A DNA stretch of 64,000 nucleotides, from assembly GCA_963995505.1 (NCBI GenBank), contig OZ023185.1:18239691-18303690 (forward strand). Direction: 5' to 3'. Each line of letters begins with the position of its first letter. Position 1 is the first letter of the stretch. A model generated the notes under the pieces. It made no database searches. It saw only the letters and a program-made list of their open reading frames with translations, and was not told the DNA's origin. The position numbers and the translations under genes were made by a program. Positions 33,250 through 45,061 of the stretch are shown here, one piece after another. The stretch comes from Hypericum androsaemum (Eukaryota > Streptophyta > Magnoliopsida > Malpighiales > Hypericaceae).

Positions 33250-34093
33250 ATACGGTTCCTGTCGGTAGAATAGTCCGTACCTTTTACTCGAGTGTTGGTT
33301 AAACTCTATTTTCACTCTATTTCAGAATTAATTCCCCCAATAATGTTTTGAATTTACAAATTTAAACAAGTTATCACTTGTACCAATTCCGATACTACGT
33401 TCATAGCTCTTAAATTTTCCACTGTTTATGCTCCGTTAGTACTACTGATTTCGACAGGGCCCACCAGAGGACACCACAGAGTTGGCTGTTCTGGAATCAT
33501 TTACACAGAAAATGACGCTTACGAGCCCAAGGACAACACCTGTTTTGCCTAAAGAAGAAGTTTTACCAGGAACACCAATTCCGGACCACTCCGGAAGAAG
33601 ATGCAGTGTACAGCTTTATTATGAAGGTGGGCTTTTCCTTGGAAGCCCAAAGAAGAGACATTACGGCCATTTTGGAAATTTAATCTAGATTAGTCGGTCA
33701 TTTTACATCGTAAAATGCGAATTAAAAGAGGCCGTGTGATAGGGTTAGAGTTTTCCCGACTGAAAAGTTGGTCCAAGCGATAACGGGTTCGACAGAGTGA
33801 CCCTCCTACAGGATGAGCTTGCTTACACCTGCAATATAATGAATTATCACCAATGACCATGATTTGGATTGCTACTATCTCGTTTATCAGGAAAATGAAC
33901 AAAAGAGAGAGCTGGTAAGGCACCAAATTCCTCATCAGATGCTCGTAGAGAATAGGAAACAATCTGCAAATATGCAATTCCATTCGCGAAAGACTATCCG
34001 AGGTAAGCACATTTACATTCCATCGTCATGAAATCGATTACAAGATAAAGCGTGTCTAGGAATGGACAAGAGGAACATCTCATTGTCTATCCT
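33250..34093. other. Intergenic, psaL 3' side
   Basis: This runs from the end of unit B to the stop codon of psaL. Short frames occur on both strands (33482-33688 and 33690-34010), but none has a recognisable domain. Confidence 0.4.
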
Positions 34094-35346
34094 CTACTTG
34101 AAGTAGTAAGGAAGGTCGAGGACATAGAGAAGGAAGTATGCCCAGTAGACACCGGAGATTCCGCCGAAGAAGAACCCTCCGGTGAATTTGGCCCACCCGT
34201 CAGCAGTCTGCAACTGATCAGGCTTCTTCTTCCTTCCGGTCAAGGTTAGGCTGGGCGCAATCGAAGGGTCGCCCTCATTGAATTGTGCAATCCCGTACAT
34301 GGTAAGGCAAATGCTCAAGATCACAACAAGGCCGCCTGCTGCGAGTGATCCGGCTGCACCTGCATACTCGGTGTTCCTGAGAGGTCCGGTCTTGACGAAC
34401 GGGCCTACGAGGAGGTATCCATGGGCAAGGCCGACCTCAACCCCGCGGAGAAGCGGGCTCACAGCGGTCCTGTAAGCAGGCAGGTTCGACAGGTACCATG
34501 CGATCAGCGGGCTTGATGTGACAGGAGTTTCAAGGCTTCCAATGAACGGATCGCCATTGATCGGCTGGACGACTTGGTACGTCGGCTGCATAAATGGGAC
34601 AAGATAAGTCACACCTTCACGGCCATTAGCACAAACAGATCATCAAACATACATATATAAGATCAGCTGGTTGATTCCTGAATTGAGCAATATGGTCCTA
34701 GAAAAAACTGCTTACTCATTTCTAACTTCTCCAATTCTAAACATGAACTAAATCTACATCTACTTCTCCAATTATGCAAAAAACATTAAAACCCCAGATA
34801 TGTTGTATGTTAACCACATGTATACAGAAGTTCAAAGCTCAAATCAGGTTGTTGAATCCTACATCATATAGGGACATGAAAATATCCGTGTTAGAATCTC
34901 CGTGTTGAACCAAAAACCTTAAGGCAACGGGTTGATAGAATTCTTCCAGTCCCAACAAGACACCACAATCAATGTGTTTTTAACATACAGTTGAATCTCC
35001 AAGCAGAATGATCAACACTAGAAATTGTATAAATAAGCCTAATGCATCACTTCACACTCGTCAAAGTAACATCCGAAAATCAATTGAACCAAGAGACTTG
35101 GATTCATTTAATCAGGTCTTGATTTAAGTCTTACCAACATAAAAGACACGACTCGGACTCTAAAAACTGAGACCCATCTCATCTCACCTTCTCAGGAAGG
35201 ACAGCTTTGACAATAAAGCCAGAAGTGCTCCTCTTGGTGGTTGAGACCCTGAAAGGAGATCCAGAGATACCCTTTGGGACAGACAGGCCCCTCGTGGCGG
35301 CCGGAGCGAAGCTGCTCTTTAGCTGGCTGGCCATTGGAGAAGCCAT
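34094..35346 (-). CDS. psaL: Photosystem I reaction centre subunit XI, chloroplast precursor
   Basis: PsaL is a membrane subunit of photosystem I that helps form the docking site for LHCII. There are two exons on the minus strand, 35346-35188 and 34585-34094, in phase, giving 216 residues as expected. Exon 1 encodes the transit peptide ([20 protein letters not shown] ... [10 protein letters not shown]). Exon 2 encodes the mature protein from [20 protein letters not shown] through [20 protein letters not shown], the [17 protein letters not shown] helix, a second helix [18 protein letters not shown], the [20 protein letters not shown] loop and a last helix ending [10 protein letters not shown]. 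The intron is about 600 bp and contains a decayed fragment resembling a TRIM LTR near 34890. No lesion is seen. Confidence 0.97.
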
Positions 35347-35483
35347 TTTTCTTTCAAAGTTCGTGTCAAAATTCGGACACTCGAGACTTGGCTTTTTAGT
35401 GTACAAATATGAAAATCCAAGTGTATCTAATGCATGCAGACTTGTGGTCGTTATTGATGAGGTGTCCTACTTGGAGAGTCCTC

Positions 35484-35525
35484 ATTGGCTGGACTTGTTT
35501 TCTTTGCCTTATCCTCAGCTTATCC
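35484..35525 (-). promoter_or_regulatory. psaL upstream elements: two I-boxes and a CCAAT box
   Basis: On the minus strand, about 140-180 bp upstream of the psaL ATG, two GGATAAG I-box motifs (35525-35519 and 35514-35508) are followed by a CCAAT box (35488-35484). I-boxes are typical of light-regulated nuclear photosynthesis genes. Their spacing of 11 bp, about one helical turn, fits a shared binding face. Confidence 0.6.
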
Positions 35526-35609
35526 GATGTTGCCCAAATCTTGTGACATGTAAGGCTATGATTATTTGGTTTAAATAAATATATATTTGAATTAATATAT
35601 TCATGTTTT

Positions 35610-36327
35610 TAGGGATGGCAATGGGTAGGGTATTGATAGGACCCTACCCATACCCTAGTTTTTTTGTATGGACCCATACTTTACCCTTAACCCTACAAAT
35701 TTTTTATTGTTAGATTAATACTCTACCCTCCTGGAGACCCAGAGTCTAAAGGTCTGCAAGGTCCGACCCTTTAACGTTCTGCATTTTGATAATTTTTAAT
35801 CAAAACTTAATTTTTATATAAAATTTAAATAAATTTAAGACATCTACTACGTTACACATCAACATTCAATAGAAAATTGATGAAACATCAAAATTTGCAA
35901 TTTAATTTCAATAGTCCAAGGTTTTTTTTAGAGTTTGAAGTACATAAACAATTCAACAAAAGAAAAATATAGCATGTGAGTTTCTAGTGATCCATCATTC
36001 ACGACATCTTCTAAGCTAGTTGCGGAATAACATAATAAATATGTTAAAGTTAACCGTAAAGTATATTATATATATTATCAATACGGTCTAACAATGGTCT
36101 AACTAGAGTCTAATTAGGGTAGAGTATAAAATAGGGTAAAAATATAAGGGTAGAGTCCGATCCACAGGGTCTAGCTATGGATTCATACCATACCCTAGAC
36201 CCTACCTCTAAACATGGACCCATATCCATACCCTACCCTAGACCCAGTCAAAGTCAACATACCTTAGACCCGTAGGGTAAGGGTAGGGTCCGATCCTCAG
36301 AGTATGGGTATTTCTGCCATCCCTACA
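35610..36327. mobile_element. Non-autonomous hAT element between psaL and the TlyA-like gene
   Basis: The ends are TAGGGATGGCAATGGGTAGG and the inverse of TAGGGATGGCAGAAATACCC, flanked by a perfect 8-bp duplication CATGTTTT (35602-35609 and 36328-36335). It is 718 bp. Both ends have clusters of TAGGGTAGGG / ACCCTACCC motifs. No transposase frame is present. Confidence 0.9.
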
Positions 36328-36853
36328 TGTTTTTGCATTTTAGCCTTTTAGGTTGTTTGATTTTATATAATACTCATTTTTATATGACGACATTTTATAT
36401 TTACATTCTATATAATTTTTTATAACGTATATTTGGATTTAAAAATGTATAAAACGCGTACAAACGTATGTTTGACATAATACGTACATAACATATGCAT
36501 AAATTATTATTTGTTACACAAACGAGCATTTAGATGAATCAATGAGGACTAAATTGAACTAAAAAAACTCAAATTTAAGTCATTGAAAATGCAACAGCAG
36601 ATTTAAAAACTCATCGGAAAAATTTTGTTACCTTTCAAAATGAATCAGTGAGGACAATATTTTAGTTTAATTAAAAAGTTCCGAAGAGAGATTAAAAAAT
36701 TTAACCGGCTAGAAGCCTAGAACATTGATTTTCTGGCGGACGACTTGTCGTTCACAACACTCCCGGTCCCTTTAACAGGCAAACAAATTCCACGACCACC
36801 GGCCCGTTAAAGAGACGATCAACCAAATCATCAACGGTCTCGGGAAATATTAT

Positions 36854-38906
36854 ATGGCGCTCCCGTCTCCGAGGCTTCCGTTAGCTTCCAGCTACCGTAG
36901 TTGGACCCACTTCCTTACATCAAAGCCTCACGTTCGTAATCTCCCAGGTACGGAGTTTCGCCCTTCTATGTTGTCTCTTTCCTTTGGGGAAATCCCGCAA
37001 ACACCTTGCGTGCATTGGGCATCAGCAGCGTTATCTTGCCTCGTTCTTCTTAAAGATTGTTCCTTTTTTACTTTCAGCTAAATGGGTTCATCCGGAAACG
37101 TGTCGCTTTGTCAGAGGCTTAGCCATTGCTAGAGCAGGGAAGATTGAAGTTCCCAGAAAGTAAGCATTTTTATGGTGTTCTTATTTAGGCATCAATATCT
37201 TCTGTTTGAGTTCAAGGGATGATAATTGATAGGAAGTTGTTTGTTGCACTTGTTGAAAATGCCACTCGTTTGTTTTGCTCCGAGTTGTGTTCGGTGGCGT
37301 ATGATCAGTTCGTTACTGAACTTCTCAGGAGAAAGAGATTGGATGAAGTATGCCTGGAGAGGTACGAGCAATACAGCCGATCGATTATTCAATCGTGGAT
37401 TTTGCAGGGTTAGTCCATGCGCTCTTGAGCTGACCTACTCGATCACTAGTACCTTGTTGGTGTCGTTGCTTCTGAGTTCGTGCTCGAAATAATTGGGAAT
37501 CGAACAAAGTCTAATAGGAAAAGGAATGTTCTTGTTTTCTGAACTACAAGCTTCACATGAACTTCTTTGGTTGTGAACACAAGCATGATGCATGTGATTT
37601 ATTTTTGTCATAGGCAAAGTGTTCGTCAATGGCAAGATTGTAAATAAAGCTGGCACTCCCGTATCCGAAAAAGCTGTGGTCGAGATAAAGGCTGAAGTTC
37701 CGAAATATGTATGTAGGTGACAGCCTAATCCTGAAATCCATTATGCAATTTTTGAACCAGTGATTGGTTTTTCTTGTAACATAATAGAATTTTGTTCTCT
37801 GAACTACGCCAGAGCAGGACATAAGTTAGAGGCTGCCATCGAAAAGCTGGGTGTTGATGTGGCTGGGAAGGTAGCTCTGGATTCAGGGTTGTCCACCGGA
37901 GGATTCACAGACTGCTTGCTTCAATATGGTGCATCGTTTGTTTATGGAGTGGATGTAGGCTACGGGCAGGTATACAACGTCTTTGTCTAGTTTAGTTGGA
38001 ACGTTCAGTTATTAGCTTCGATTCGACGTATTTTGGATAAAACTCTGTCTATACTACAAGTTCTGCGCAGTTGGTATTTTGATTTGACTTTATCACAAGT
38101 TTAATGGCGAATCATTCAGGTGGCAGACAAAATTCGGAAAGATGAACGTGTTTCTGTAATGGAAAGAACAAACTTGAGATACCTCTCCGAGCTTCCGCAG
38201 AAAGTTGATTTGGTGACGCTGGACCTCTCATTCATTTCCATTCTAGTGGTATGCCTCTTACACAAATAATGCAACGCTGCAGTGTGTCTGCTGCAACAAT
38301 CAAGCCACTCCCAAATTCCTTTCTTGCAGGAGAGACATCTTTTTCTCCTTGGATTTCTCTGATCAAGGAAGTGACTTGTTTCTGTCTCCCTAGGTCATGC
38401 CTGCTGTTGTGCGTGTGATGAAGGAGGAGGCATCGCTGGTCACGTTAGTCAAACCTCAATTCGAGGCCCGTCGAAAGCAAGTGAGAAATACAACTAACTG
38501 ATGTTACCTAACAGTACTGGTTATAAGTGCGTCTGAAATGTTCAGTTTGTACAATAATATGAAGAATCTATGTCTACCTTTGATCAAATTTAATTGTTTC
38601 CAGGTAGGAAGTGGTGGGATAGTGAGGGATCCCCAAGTCCATCAAGAGGTAAGCCTGATTTTGCTGACCGACCGCAAATTTCCCCGGATGCAATCACTGT
38701 ACTCTTTAGCCAAATTCTCTCAAATTTTGCAGGTCCTTGAGAAGATTATAACAGGCGTGGAGGGATTTGGATTTAGCAGCAAAGGCTGGATCGAGTCTCC
38801 ATTAAAGGGTGCAGAGGGTAATATAGAGTTCCTAGTGCACTTCGGCCGGGTTTCGGAGAAAGTGCTCGATGACAAACAAGAATCCGACAACTGCCTTGAT
38901 AACTGA
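36854..38906 (+). CDS. TlyA-type S4/FtsJ rRNA 2'-O-methyltransferase (hemolysin-like), probably organellar
   Basis: TlyA-family enzymes methylate ribose of specific rRNA cytidines using S-adenosylmethionine; older annotations call them haemolysin-like. Nine in-phase exons were read: 36854-36947, 37078-37159, 37329-37408, 37614-37716, 37813-37969, 38120-38248, 38394-38480, 38604-38648 and 38733-38906. They give about 316 residues. An N-terminal Ser/Arg-rich segment looks like a transit peptide. The S4 RNA-binding domain follows ([20 protein letters not shown] ... [14 protein letters not shown]). The methyltransferase core has the family motif [20 protein letters not shown], then [39 protein letters not shown] and [10 protein letters not shown]. 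The C-terminus has [20 protein letters not shown]. It resembles Arabidopsis At3g25470. It shares no promoter with ATG10, which is convergent. Confidence 0.9.
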
Positions 38907-39573
38907 TTCAACCTAACATCCGAAATTTTGAAAATAGATACTTGACCAGTTAACTGCAGTCTCTTTGATCCACCAGCTTGTAGATGGTTCATGGTAGCCA
39001 TGGGAGCGCTCCGGAACCTGTTGGTCATACATTGCCATCGACTTGAGCGCACCGAAGCCCACGGTGCTCGATACTGCCTTGTACTCGAGGGTCATTGAAG
39101 TTACTATACGAGTTTATGGCGGGAACTGAGTTAATATGTATATGTCCATTGATTTAGAGCAGCACTTCATGTACCTTCAGTGTTCCAAAGATGGATTTTG
39201 TCCTGTCAAGTAATTGTGAAAATACTGGCTATAAAAATTGCTATCAATTATTCAATTTGCTGGTCCATCTCTTTCACTTTAAGGAGCTATTCGCCCTACT
39301 CCAACTTGCTGCACCCCAAGCCTGGAACAACTTCAGGCTAAAACCCTACCGTTTATACAAAAAAAAAAACCTTAATACCGATGCTTCCATTCCACTTACC
39401 AACTATAATATGGAGACAGTTTGAAGAATAGGGTTTATTTACATTCATCACTCGAGTGATTGTTCTACAAAAGAGTTGGGGATGTGCACAAATGAGCATG
39501 TAATTTCGTGTTAGAGATGACAGTTATAGGAAGAACACTCGTATTTTGGTTACCAATTGTGTATATACGAATT
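38907..39573. other. Intergenic between two convergent 3' ends
   Basis: This should contain the 3' untranslated regions of the TlyA-like gene and ATG10. No other feature is seen. Confidence 0.5.
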
Positions 39574-40944
39574 CTATGAACAACCATTGGCAACAGAAAC
39601 AGGTGTGTCAATCGCCATTTCGATCGGGATCCTAAGACCAACGACCTGTCCAACCACTGACAACCACGATACTAGGTATCCTTCGAGGGGGACCTGTGTA
39701 TTGGCGCCAAGGAGAAGCAACTTCATCCATTCGCCGGTTCCGCATGGATGTAATTTGTACCAAGGTCTGTTGAGGTACGGATGCTCCTGCAGAAACGCAA
39801 GCCAACAACCTGCAGTTAATTCTTCATAGAAGAACCAAAGCCAGCATTCAATTTATTGCGGAATTCTCCTTTTTATGCTGATTAGCAAGAGGATAGGAAA
39901 GGAGTAAACCTCTTGGGTAATGAAGGTCCACTTAGACTGGAATGACTCCTTCGCTGAGCAAGCGGGGAGGTCCTTTTCAATCTCATCCAACAGCAACGAT
40001 CGCCCATCTGCTAGTACGAAAACCGATAACTTATTTTTGGACTGCAGCAACAAAACTAATTTCTGGGTAAACAGTTTAAAGGTCACCAGCAGCAGGAGAG
40101 TACAACATATATACCACTGCAATATCCTCGGAAGTAGAGCACCGGAACACGGAAGGACTCGCTGTAAACCACGTGGAGATCATAGTGATGAACCTCGCAG
40201 CCATCGTACTTGACCTTCTTTTGAAGTAAAACACATGCCAACCAAGATAAGCACAGCTCTTAGTGATGTGTTCGGTTGATCACGGCATTAAATCAGTATC
40301 CGAAACTCGAATCTGAAACCACACTCTTGTTAATTCCACAAGATTAAAATACAGAAAGCAGCAACTTTATTGTGATCGACGAATTCTAAATTAAACGTCG
40401 CATAGAAAAGTTCTCGGTTCCTTATTCCGAAACATACACAAACGGTTGCAAAGAGGAATTACCAATGTGGCGGTATCAACTTCCTCCTCCCTCCCGCAGA
40501 AAACGGCCTTCTCCTCGCCGCTGTCACTAACTCCACCATCATCATCATCCTTACGAACCATATCCTGTTAGAAGTTTTTTTTTCCAATTTAAAAAAGGAG
40601 GAGCAATTAACAATCAATTAGCTTCTTCAAGCTAAGGGGTTGATAGAAAATTACAATTTTGACCTCGGAGCGCATCTTCTCGAGGGACAGGTATCCTTCT
40701 GCGGCGACCTGGACGGAGAAGAGAGACCGCATTATGGCGTAATAGAGCGAACAGTTAGAGAGAGAGCGGGGGAAGTTACTTCTTGTTGTCGAGGAAGGGA
40801 CGGAAACGGCGGCCGTTTGGGAGGGGAAATCCACGACCACGGCGGCGACGAGGAGCCGATCCTTCGCCACCTGTCATCGAGAGCTCGAGCCGCCAGGAAG
40901 AAGTCGTCGCGCGAGATCGTCCCGTCCCAAGCTTCGACTTCCAT
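39574..40944 (-). CDS. ATG10: Autophagy E2-like conjugating enzyme ATG10
   Basis: ATG10 is the E2-like enzyme that transfers ATG12 to ATG5 in autophagy. Six in-phase exons on the minus strand are 40944-40780, 40708-40664, 40564-40463, 40217-40115, 40007-39910 and 39786-39574, giving about 241 residues. Family landmarks in order are EAWDGTISRDDFFLAARAL, PPWSWISPPKRP, AAEGYLSLEKM, an acidic insert (RKDDDDGGVSDSGEE), EVHHYDLHVVYSESFRVPVL, YFRGYCSDGRSLLLDEIEKD, SKWTFITQEEHPYLNRPWYK, and LHPCGTGEWMKLLL with the catalytic Cys. The end has YLVSWLSVVGQVVGLRIPIE. Some intermediate splice sites are weak (the exon 2 donor is GAG/GTCAAA), but every join is in phase and restores family sequence. Confidence 0.92.
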
Positions 40945-41428
40945 TGCGTTCGATGACTGATCCCGCCGAATGTTGGTTTCTCTCTCCTGAGGGAGGGCTG
41001 GGTTGCGGTTTTATAAGTGGAGATGTCCAGAGCCCAATGGGCCTTCCAAGGCCCATTAATGCTTCTGTTGAACTGCGGCCCATCACTTTCTCTCTTTGAA
41101 AGGCTAATGCTGCTAGTTATTTTCGAAAATAGGGATACATTACATACACTTTCCAAAACAAAAATTACGAGATTTCATGTCTAATTGCATCATTCTTTTT
41201 TTTTGGAAAAGATTTCCTCTAAAGTAAATGGCATTACATTGCTTAAATTTCTACAACAGAACGACTTGGTGTTAAAATGGGGAGAGAGTAATAATGAATA
41301 GATGCCAAGCACAGAAGGATACAACAACAAGAGAGTATTAGCCCAAATTAAACGTATGAGCTACCGAAGAGAAAAACAACTCAACAACAAATGCATGGTG
41401 ATGATGGACTGACTTCCTTCCGTCGTCA
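40945..41428. other. Intergenic, ATG10 promoter and rhodanese gene 3' flank
   Basis: Upstream of ATG10 on the minus strand is a cluster of GGGCC / GGGCTC (site II-like) motifs at 41020-41080, followed by AT-rich 3' flank of the next gene. No further gene is seen. Confidence 0.4.
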
Positions 41429-43053
41429 TCAACTGCGCGGCTTCGACGGGGTTGGGGAAGATGGCGGTCTCAAATCTGGATACTGCACTCAACAAATTGA
41501 ACACCAAAGAAAAGAGCCAACGGATTAGCATGTGATTGAGGTTTCATGATATGTGGTCTGCTACTTCAATTCTGTAATGCATACGCAAGAATCTATTCGT
41601 GCTAGAAATCCAGATGTATGAGCAGGCAGGAATCTGGTTTCATAGAAACAGAGAGAGGGATGGTACATTAGGGTATGGAGATCTCGAGCTGATTTCCGCA
41701 ATGGGTGAGGCAATTGTAGAGTTCTTCATATGCCCGTTATCTGCTCTTTGGATTTCTTGCCCAAGGGTGGAAGTGTCACCTTTCACTTCAGCTGTCTGAG
41801 CAACTCCTCCATTGTTTTCACCTTGTGATAACTTGGTTTTCTTCTTCTTTTTCTTCGTCTTGGGAATAAGGCGGACCGAACGAGGTAGAAGGGTATCTTG
41901 GATTGCCTGCAAGAACATGAAAAATACTGTTGTCACAAACATTCTGAATTACCATAGAGAAAAAAAAAAGATAATTCGTATTACAAAAACAAGAGGAAAA
42001 ACCCATCCCAGCTACTAACAACAGAGCACAAGGAATAAACAACAAAAACAAGAAAATATCAAAGTAAAATAATTGATAAATGAGAGTTGGTCCAAATGCC
42101 AAGAGATCTGGATTCCCGTAAGAAGATCTCGAGTTCGAACCTAACGATGGAAAGACATCATTGTAAGAGCGAGATCCTAATAGGGCCCGACAATGCTTGG
42201 TACATCTGAGGGTAGACAATTAAGAAGAAGCAAAACAACCGAAAACCAAACATACCAGCCACCCATTCTTGCCTCTAACACCACCTCTGATTGCATATGC
42301 CTCCTTGAATCCTCCATTCTTGAACAGCAACTCGGCCGCCCTCAACGAATTACCATCAAAACTACCTTACACACAAAAGACCGAAACGACTTATTGAGAC
42401 ATACTAATAACACCATAGCAAAGAAAGAAAAAAAGAAATCCAAACTTCAAAACCCAAAAAAACACTCACTTATCCAGGAGACACAAGACGGTACTCCCGG
42501 GGTCCTCGATGCTCGCAACCACATTCCTCACGAATCCGTCTTCATCGTCCGCATCGAACTCGACCTGGATCACGCTCTTACCCAGGGACTCCAAGTCGGG
42601 GGACCCCAGCGCCACAAGGCTCTTCTTTTCCCTGATATCCAGCAGCTGGGCACCCGGGTCTTCGCGCAGCCTCCTGAACCCGTCAATGGCGGCCACGTAC
42701 TTGTACTTCCTGAAGTACTCCTGGGTCAGCGGGATGACCGCCAGCCAAACAAAGGTGCACCCGGCGACGAAGAACGGGTACCGGGTGAAGAACCCGTCGA
42801 CGGCGAGAACGATGGATTCTAGGGTTACCTTGTCTTGAGGTTGGGGAATTGGGGTTTCTGAGGCTAGGGAAGGGAGGGGAGCGAGGAGGACGGAGAGTGA
42901 GGGGAGGAGTGGGGTTTTAGGGAGAAAGGAGAAGGGTTTAAGGGAGCAGTTGGGTTTGTTAGTGGAGGGTTTTGGGGATTTGGGTGGGTGGAATTGGATT
43001 AGGGTTTGGGTGGGTGGAGGAGGAGAGGAGAGGATCATGGAAACTGGCTCCAT
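41429..43053 (-). CDS. STR4A: Rhodanese-like domain-containing protein 4A, chloroplast, catalytic Cys missing
   Basis: Exons on the minus strand are 43053-42470, 42361-42256, 41906-41667 and 41482-41429, all in phase, about 327 residues. A Ser/Pro-rich transit peptide is followed by LASETPIPQPQDKVTLESIV, a membrane helix FFVAGCTFVWLAVIPLTQEY, and the rhodanese fold (AAIDGFRRLREDPGAQLLDI, REKKSLVALGSPDL, SIEDPGSTVLCLLDNFDGNS, LRAAELLFKNGGFKEAYAIR, GGVRGKNGWLAIQDTLLP). At the active-site loop, where sulfurtransferases have Cys-x5-Arg, this protein has DNFDGNSLR, so it is probably not a sulfurtransferase. The C-terminal tail is Lys-rich then Ser/Pro-rich (PPSSPTPSKPRS). The last intron has a weak donor (AAT/GTACCA); without it the protein would end at 41640. 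It looks most like At3g25480. Confidence 0.85.
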
Positions 43054-43225
43054 TGTTGACCAACTCTCTCCAGTGGAGGAGGAAGATGATAAGGAGGAAG
43101 TTAAGATCGTTATAGGAATGGATTTTTGGGCCTGTGTATATAAGATTGATGGGCTGGGCTGGAAATAATGGATTATGGGCTTCACGATTGGGTTAGGCGA
43201 AAATGAGATGGTACTTAAGTTCAAA

Positions 43226-43930
43226 TGTTTTTAAACCCGCGGTCGGACCGCTACCCGAGAGCAATCCCGGGTCGTTTCTTACCTGAAACCCGGACAGCGG
43301 TCTGACCGTTCAAAATCCGGCCTGACCGAATGGTTCAGTTATTTGGTTGACTCGGAATCAGCCGGTTGAACCGGAAAATGAAAAAAAGGAGAAGAAGAAT
43401 GTGAATCTACCAACCTAAATCCCAAATTTTCCTCAAAATTAAAATCCAACATGTAAATTGTGGAAATATAATAGACCTCTAGGTGCGAACTAGCCCATCT
43501 TTTTAATGGAGATTGTTGTTTTCATTGATATAAGAACCCTTCCGTAGAGGAGCATGGCGAGATCTGTTCATGGGTTTGCCAGAAATTTCGAGGTTGCTGC
43601 TTGGAGAGGCCCTAAACAGTGGAAGGAATTTGAGTTTCAGAGAGTTTGTGAGAGTTGAGATTTTAATTGGTGTGGGTTTTTGGTTTAAGAAAAATGGAAA
43701 GAAACATGTAGAGTAGGGAAGATAGGAGAACAGAGAACTTAAAGAAGATGAGAAAGAAAATAAAGAAAAGGAAGGGGGAAGTTGGAAGTTGGAAGTTGAA
43801 ACGGAGAAAAAAACCTAGAAAAAAAGAAAGGAAATGTAAAAGAAAAAAAAAACTCTTACAAGTGGAGCCCACAGAGAGAGAGGAAGAAGAGGAAACGGGA
43901 GGTAAAAAAGGAACCTTGAATATTCCTAAC

Positions 43931-43993
<63 letters not shown>

Positions 43994-44083
43994 GTCTGGT
44001 CTGATCGGCAATCTGACCAGTCGGACTGATCAACCCGCGACCCAGTGACGATAATGGTTCGCTCTCCGGGTCGGTTTTAAAAA
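43226..44083. mobile_element. Probable TIR element with GGTCGG/CCGACC-rich ends
   Basis: The left end (TTTTTAAACCCGCGGTCGGACC) and the right end (GGGTCGGTTTTAAAAATA) are roughly inverted, and the flanks share a TTAAGTT-like sequence. Ends are rich in CCGGTT / GGTCTGACC words. The interior holds a small ATG frame (MARSVHGFARNFEVAAWRGP at 43554) of unknown origin, purine-rich DNA and a long TA repeat. A shorter relative may sit in the DnaJ gene intron (45712-46040). Boundaries are uncertain. Confidence 0.45.
43934..43990. repeat. Long (TA)n microsatellite
   Basis: About 28 uninterrupted TA units, the longest simple repeat in the window. It is likely polymorphic. Confidence 0.95.
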
Positions 44084-45061
44084 TATTGTTTAAGTTTATA
44101 CAATTTAGTATCCGGATTTATTATATCGACTAATTGAGATTCGAGCCAACTGAATCATTTAAAAGATGTGAAAGTTCTCCAAACTGGCATTTAAAACTAT
44201 TGTATTATCAATAGCTCAAATCTGAGATCTGATTAGCCTGAGATCTAATTAAGATCTGAAATTTGATTAAGCTAAAAAAACACCCTTAAATAATTAATTC
44301 AAGTGATTGTTGCCTTGGTTTTTTTGGTAAGTCCTTGTTGGTAGATGAGTCTTGTTTAACTAGTAACTAGTAATCCGTTCGATTAATCGTACATTTTTGG
44401 TTTTCTCTATTGCATTGCTTGTTTTAAGAATACATATTTGTTAGGGCTTGTCTCCGATTGTTAACTGGACTAGAATTAATTTTTTTTTATTGTATAATTC
44501 ATTTGATTTATTACGAACATATGTGTAGCTTCGTAATAGACATAACAGTATAGATTTAGACTAGAGAGTTTCACATATGGTTTATGTTGACCGTAGTGAC
44601 AAATATAAGTATTTCGAAATATTACTATCCAATAAAATTTTACTTTAAAAAAAAGATAGATATAACGATTGAACCACATTGTGTCCTGGAATGGATTACA
44701 AAAAAATAGATATAAATTAAAATTGGTTTCATATGTCGCTTCGCTGCCATGCAAGATTAGATTTTATACATTAATACACTTCAAGAATATACATCATGGG
44801 TTAACAACAAAATATTCGATCCAATTAAGAGAAACCGCAGGAATGGACGAATGAGGAAGAGCAACGAGTCTTGGTATACGCACCATGGGCTACTACTCTC
44901 AATAAGCTTGGGGAAGCTATAACGACGAGGATATCCAATCGTCGTTGTTTGGGATCAATTACTCTTTCATCTCTGTACTGTAACCATTTTTGCGTCATTC
45001 CTTGAACAATCTTCCTCTAGAACTACTCTCAAAGGAAAACAGAGGTGGGTTTGGGAAAAAA
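44084..45061. other. Intergenic, upstream region of the DnaJ gene
   Basis: This is AT-rich sequence between the probable TIR element and the DnaJ start. The last 200 bases (44850-45061) should hold the promoter and leader. No distinctive motif is seen. Confidence 0.4.

Larger units (their letters stand above)
25127..33250 (+). repeat. Tandem segmental duplication, unit B
   Basis: This is the second copy of the unit starting at 14431, in the same orientation and directly after it. It lacks the transposons found only in unit A, so it shows their empty sites. In turn it carries a 2.9-kb element (30018-32942) whose empty site is seen in unit A near 24780. After the insertion the alignment resumes at GTAACTTTAGCAACATG (32950) and runs to GGACAAGTG at 33249. 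Confidence 0.85.

Noticed and set aside
34860..34950. Fragment in the psaL intron resembling a TRIM LTR (GTTAGAATCTCCGTGTTGAA ... CCTTAAGG)
   Set aside because: It is too short and degenerate to define ends or a target duplication. It is mentioned under psaL only.
41640..41942. Separate 100-residue gene downstream of rhodanese-like 4A
   Set aside because: Its start coincides with a good acceptor and it continues the rhodanese protein (AIQDTLLP). It is exon 3 of that gene, not a separate gene.
43748..44029. Lys-rich frame ending in a Tyr-Ile repeat
   Set aside because: It is a translation of purine-rich DNA running into the (TA)n microsatellite.
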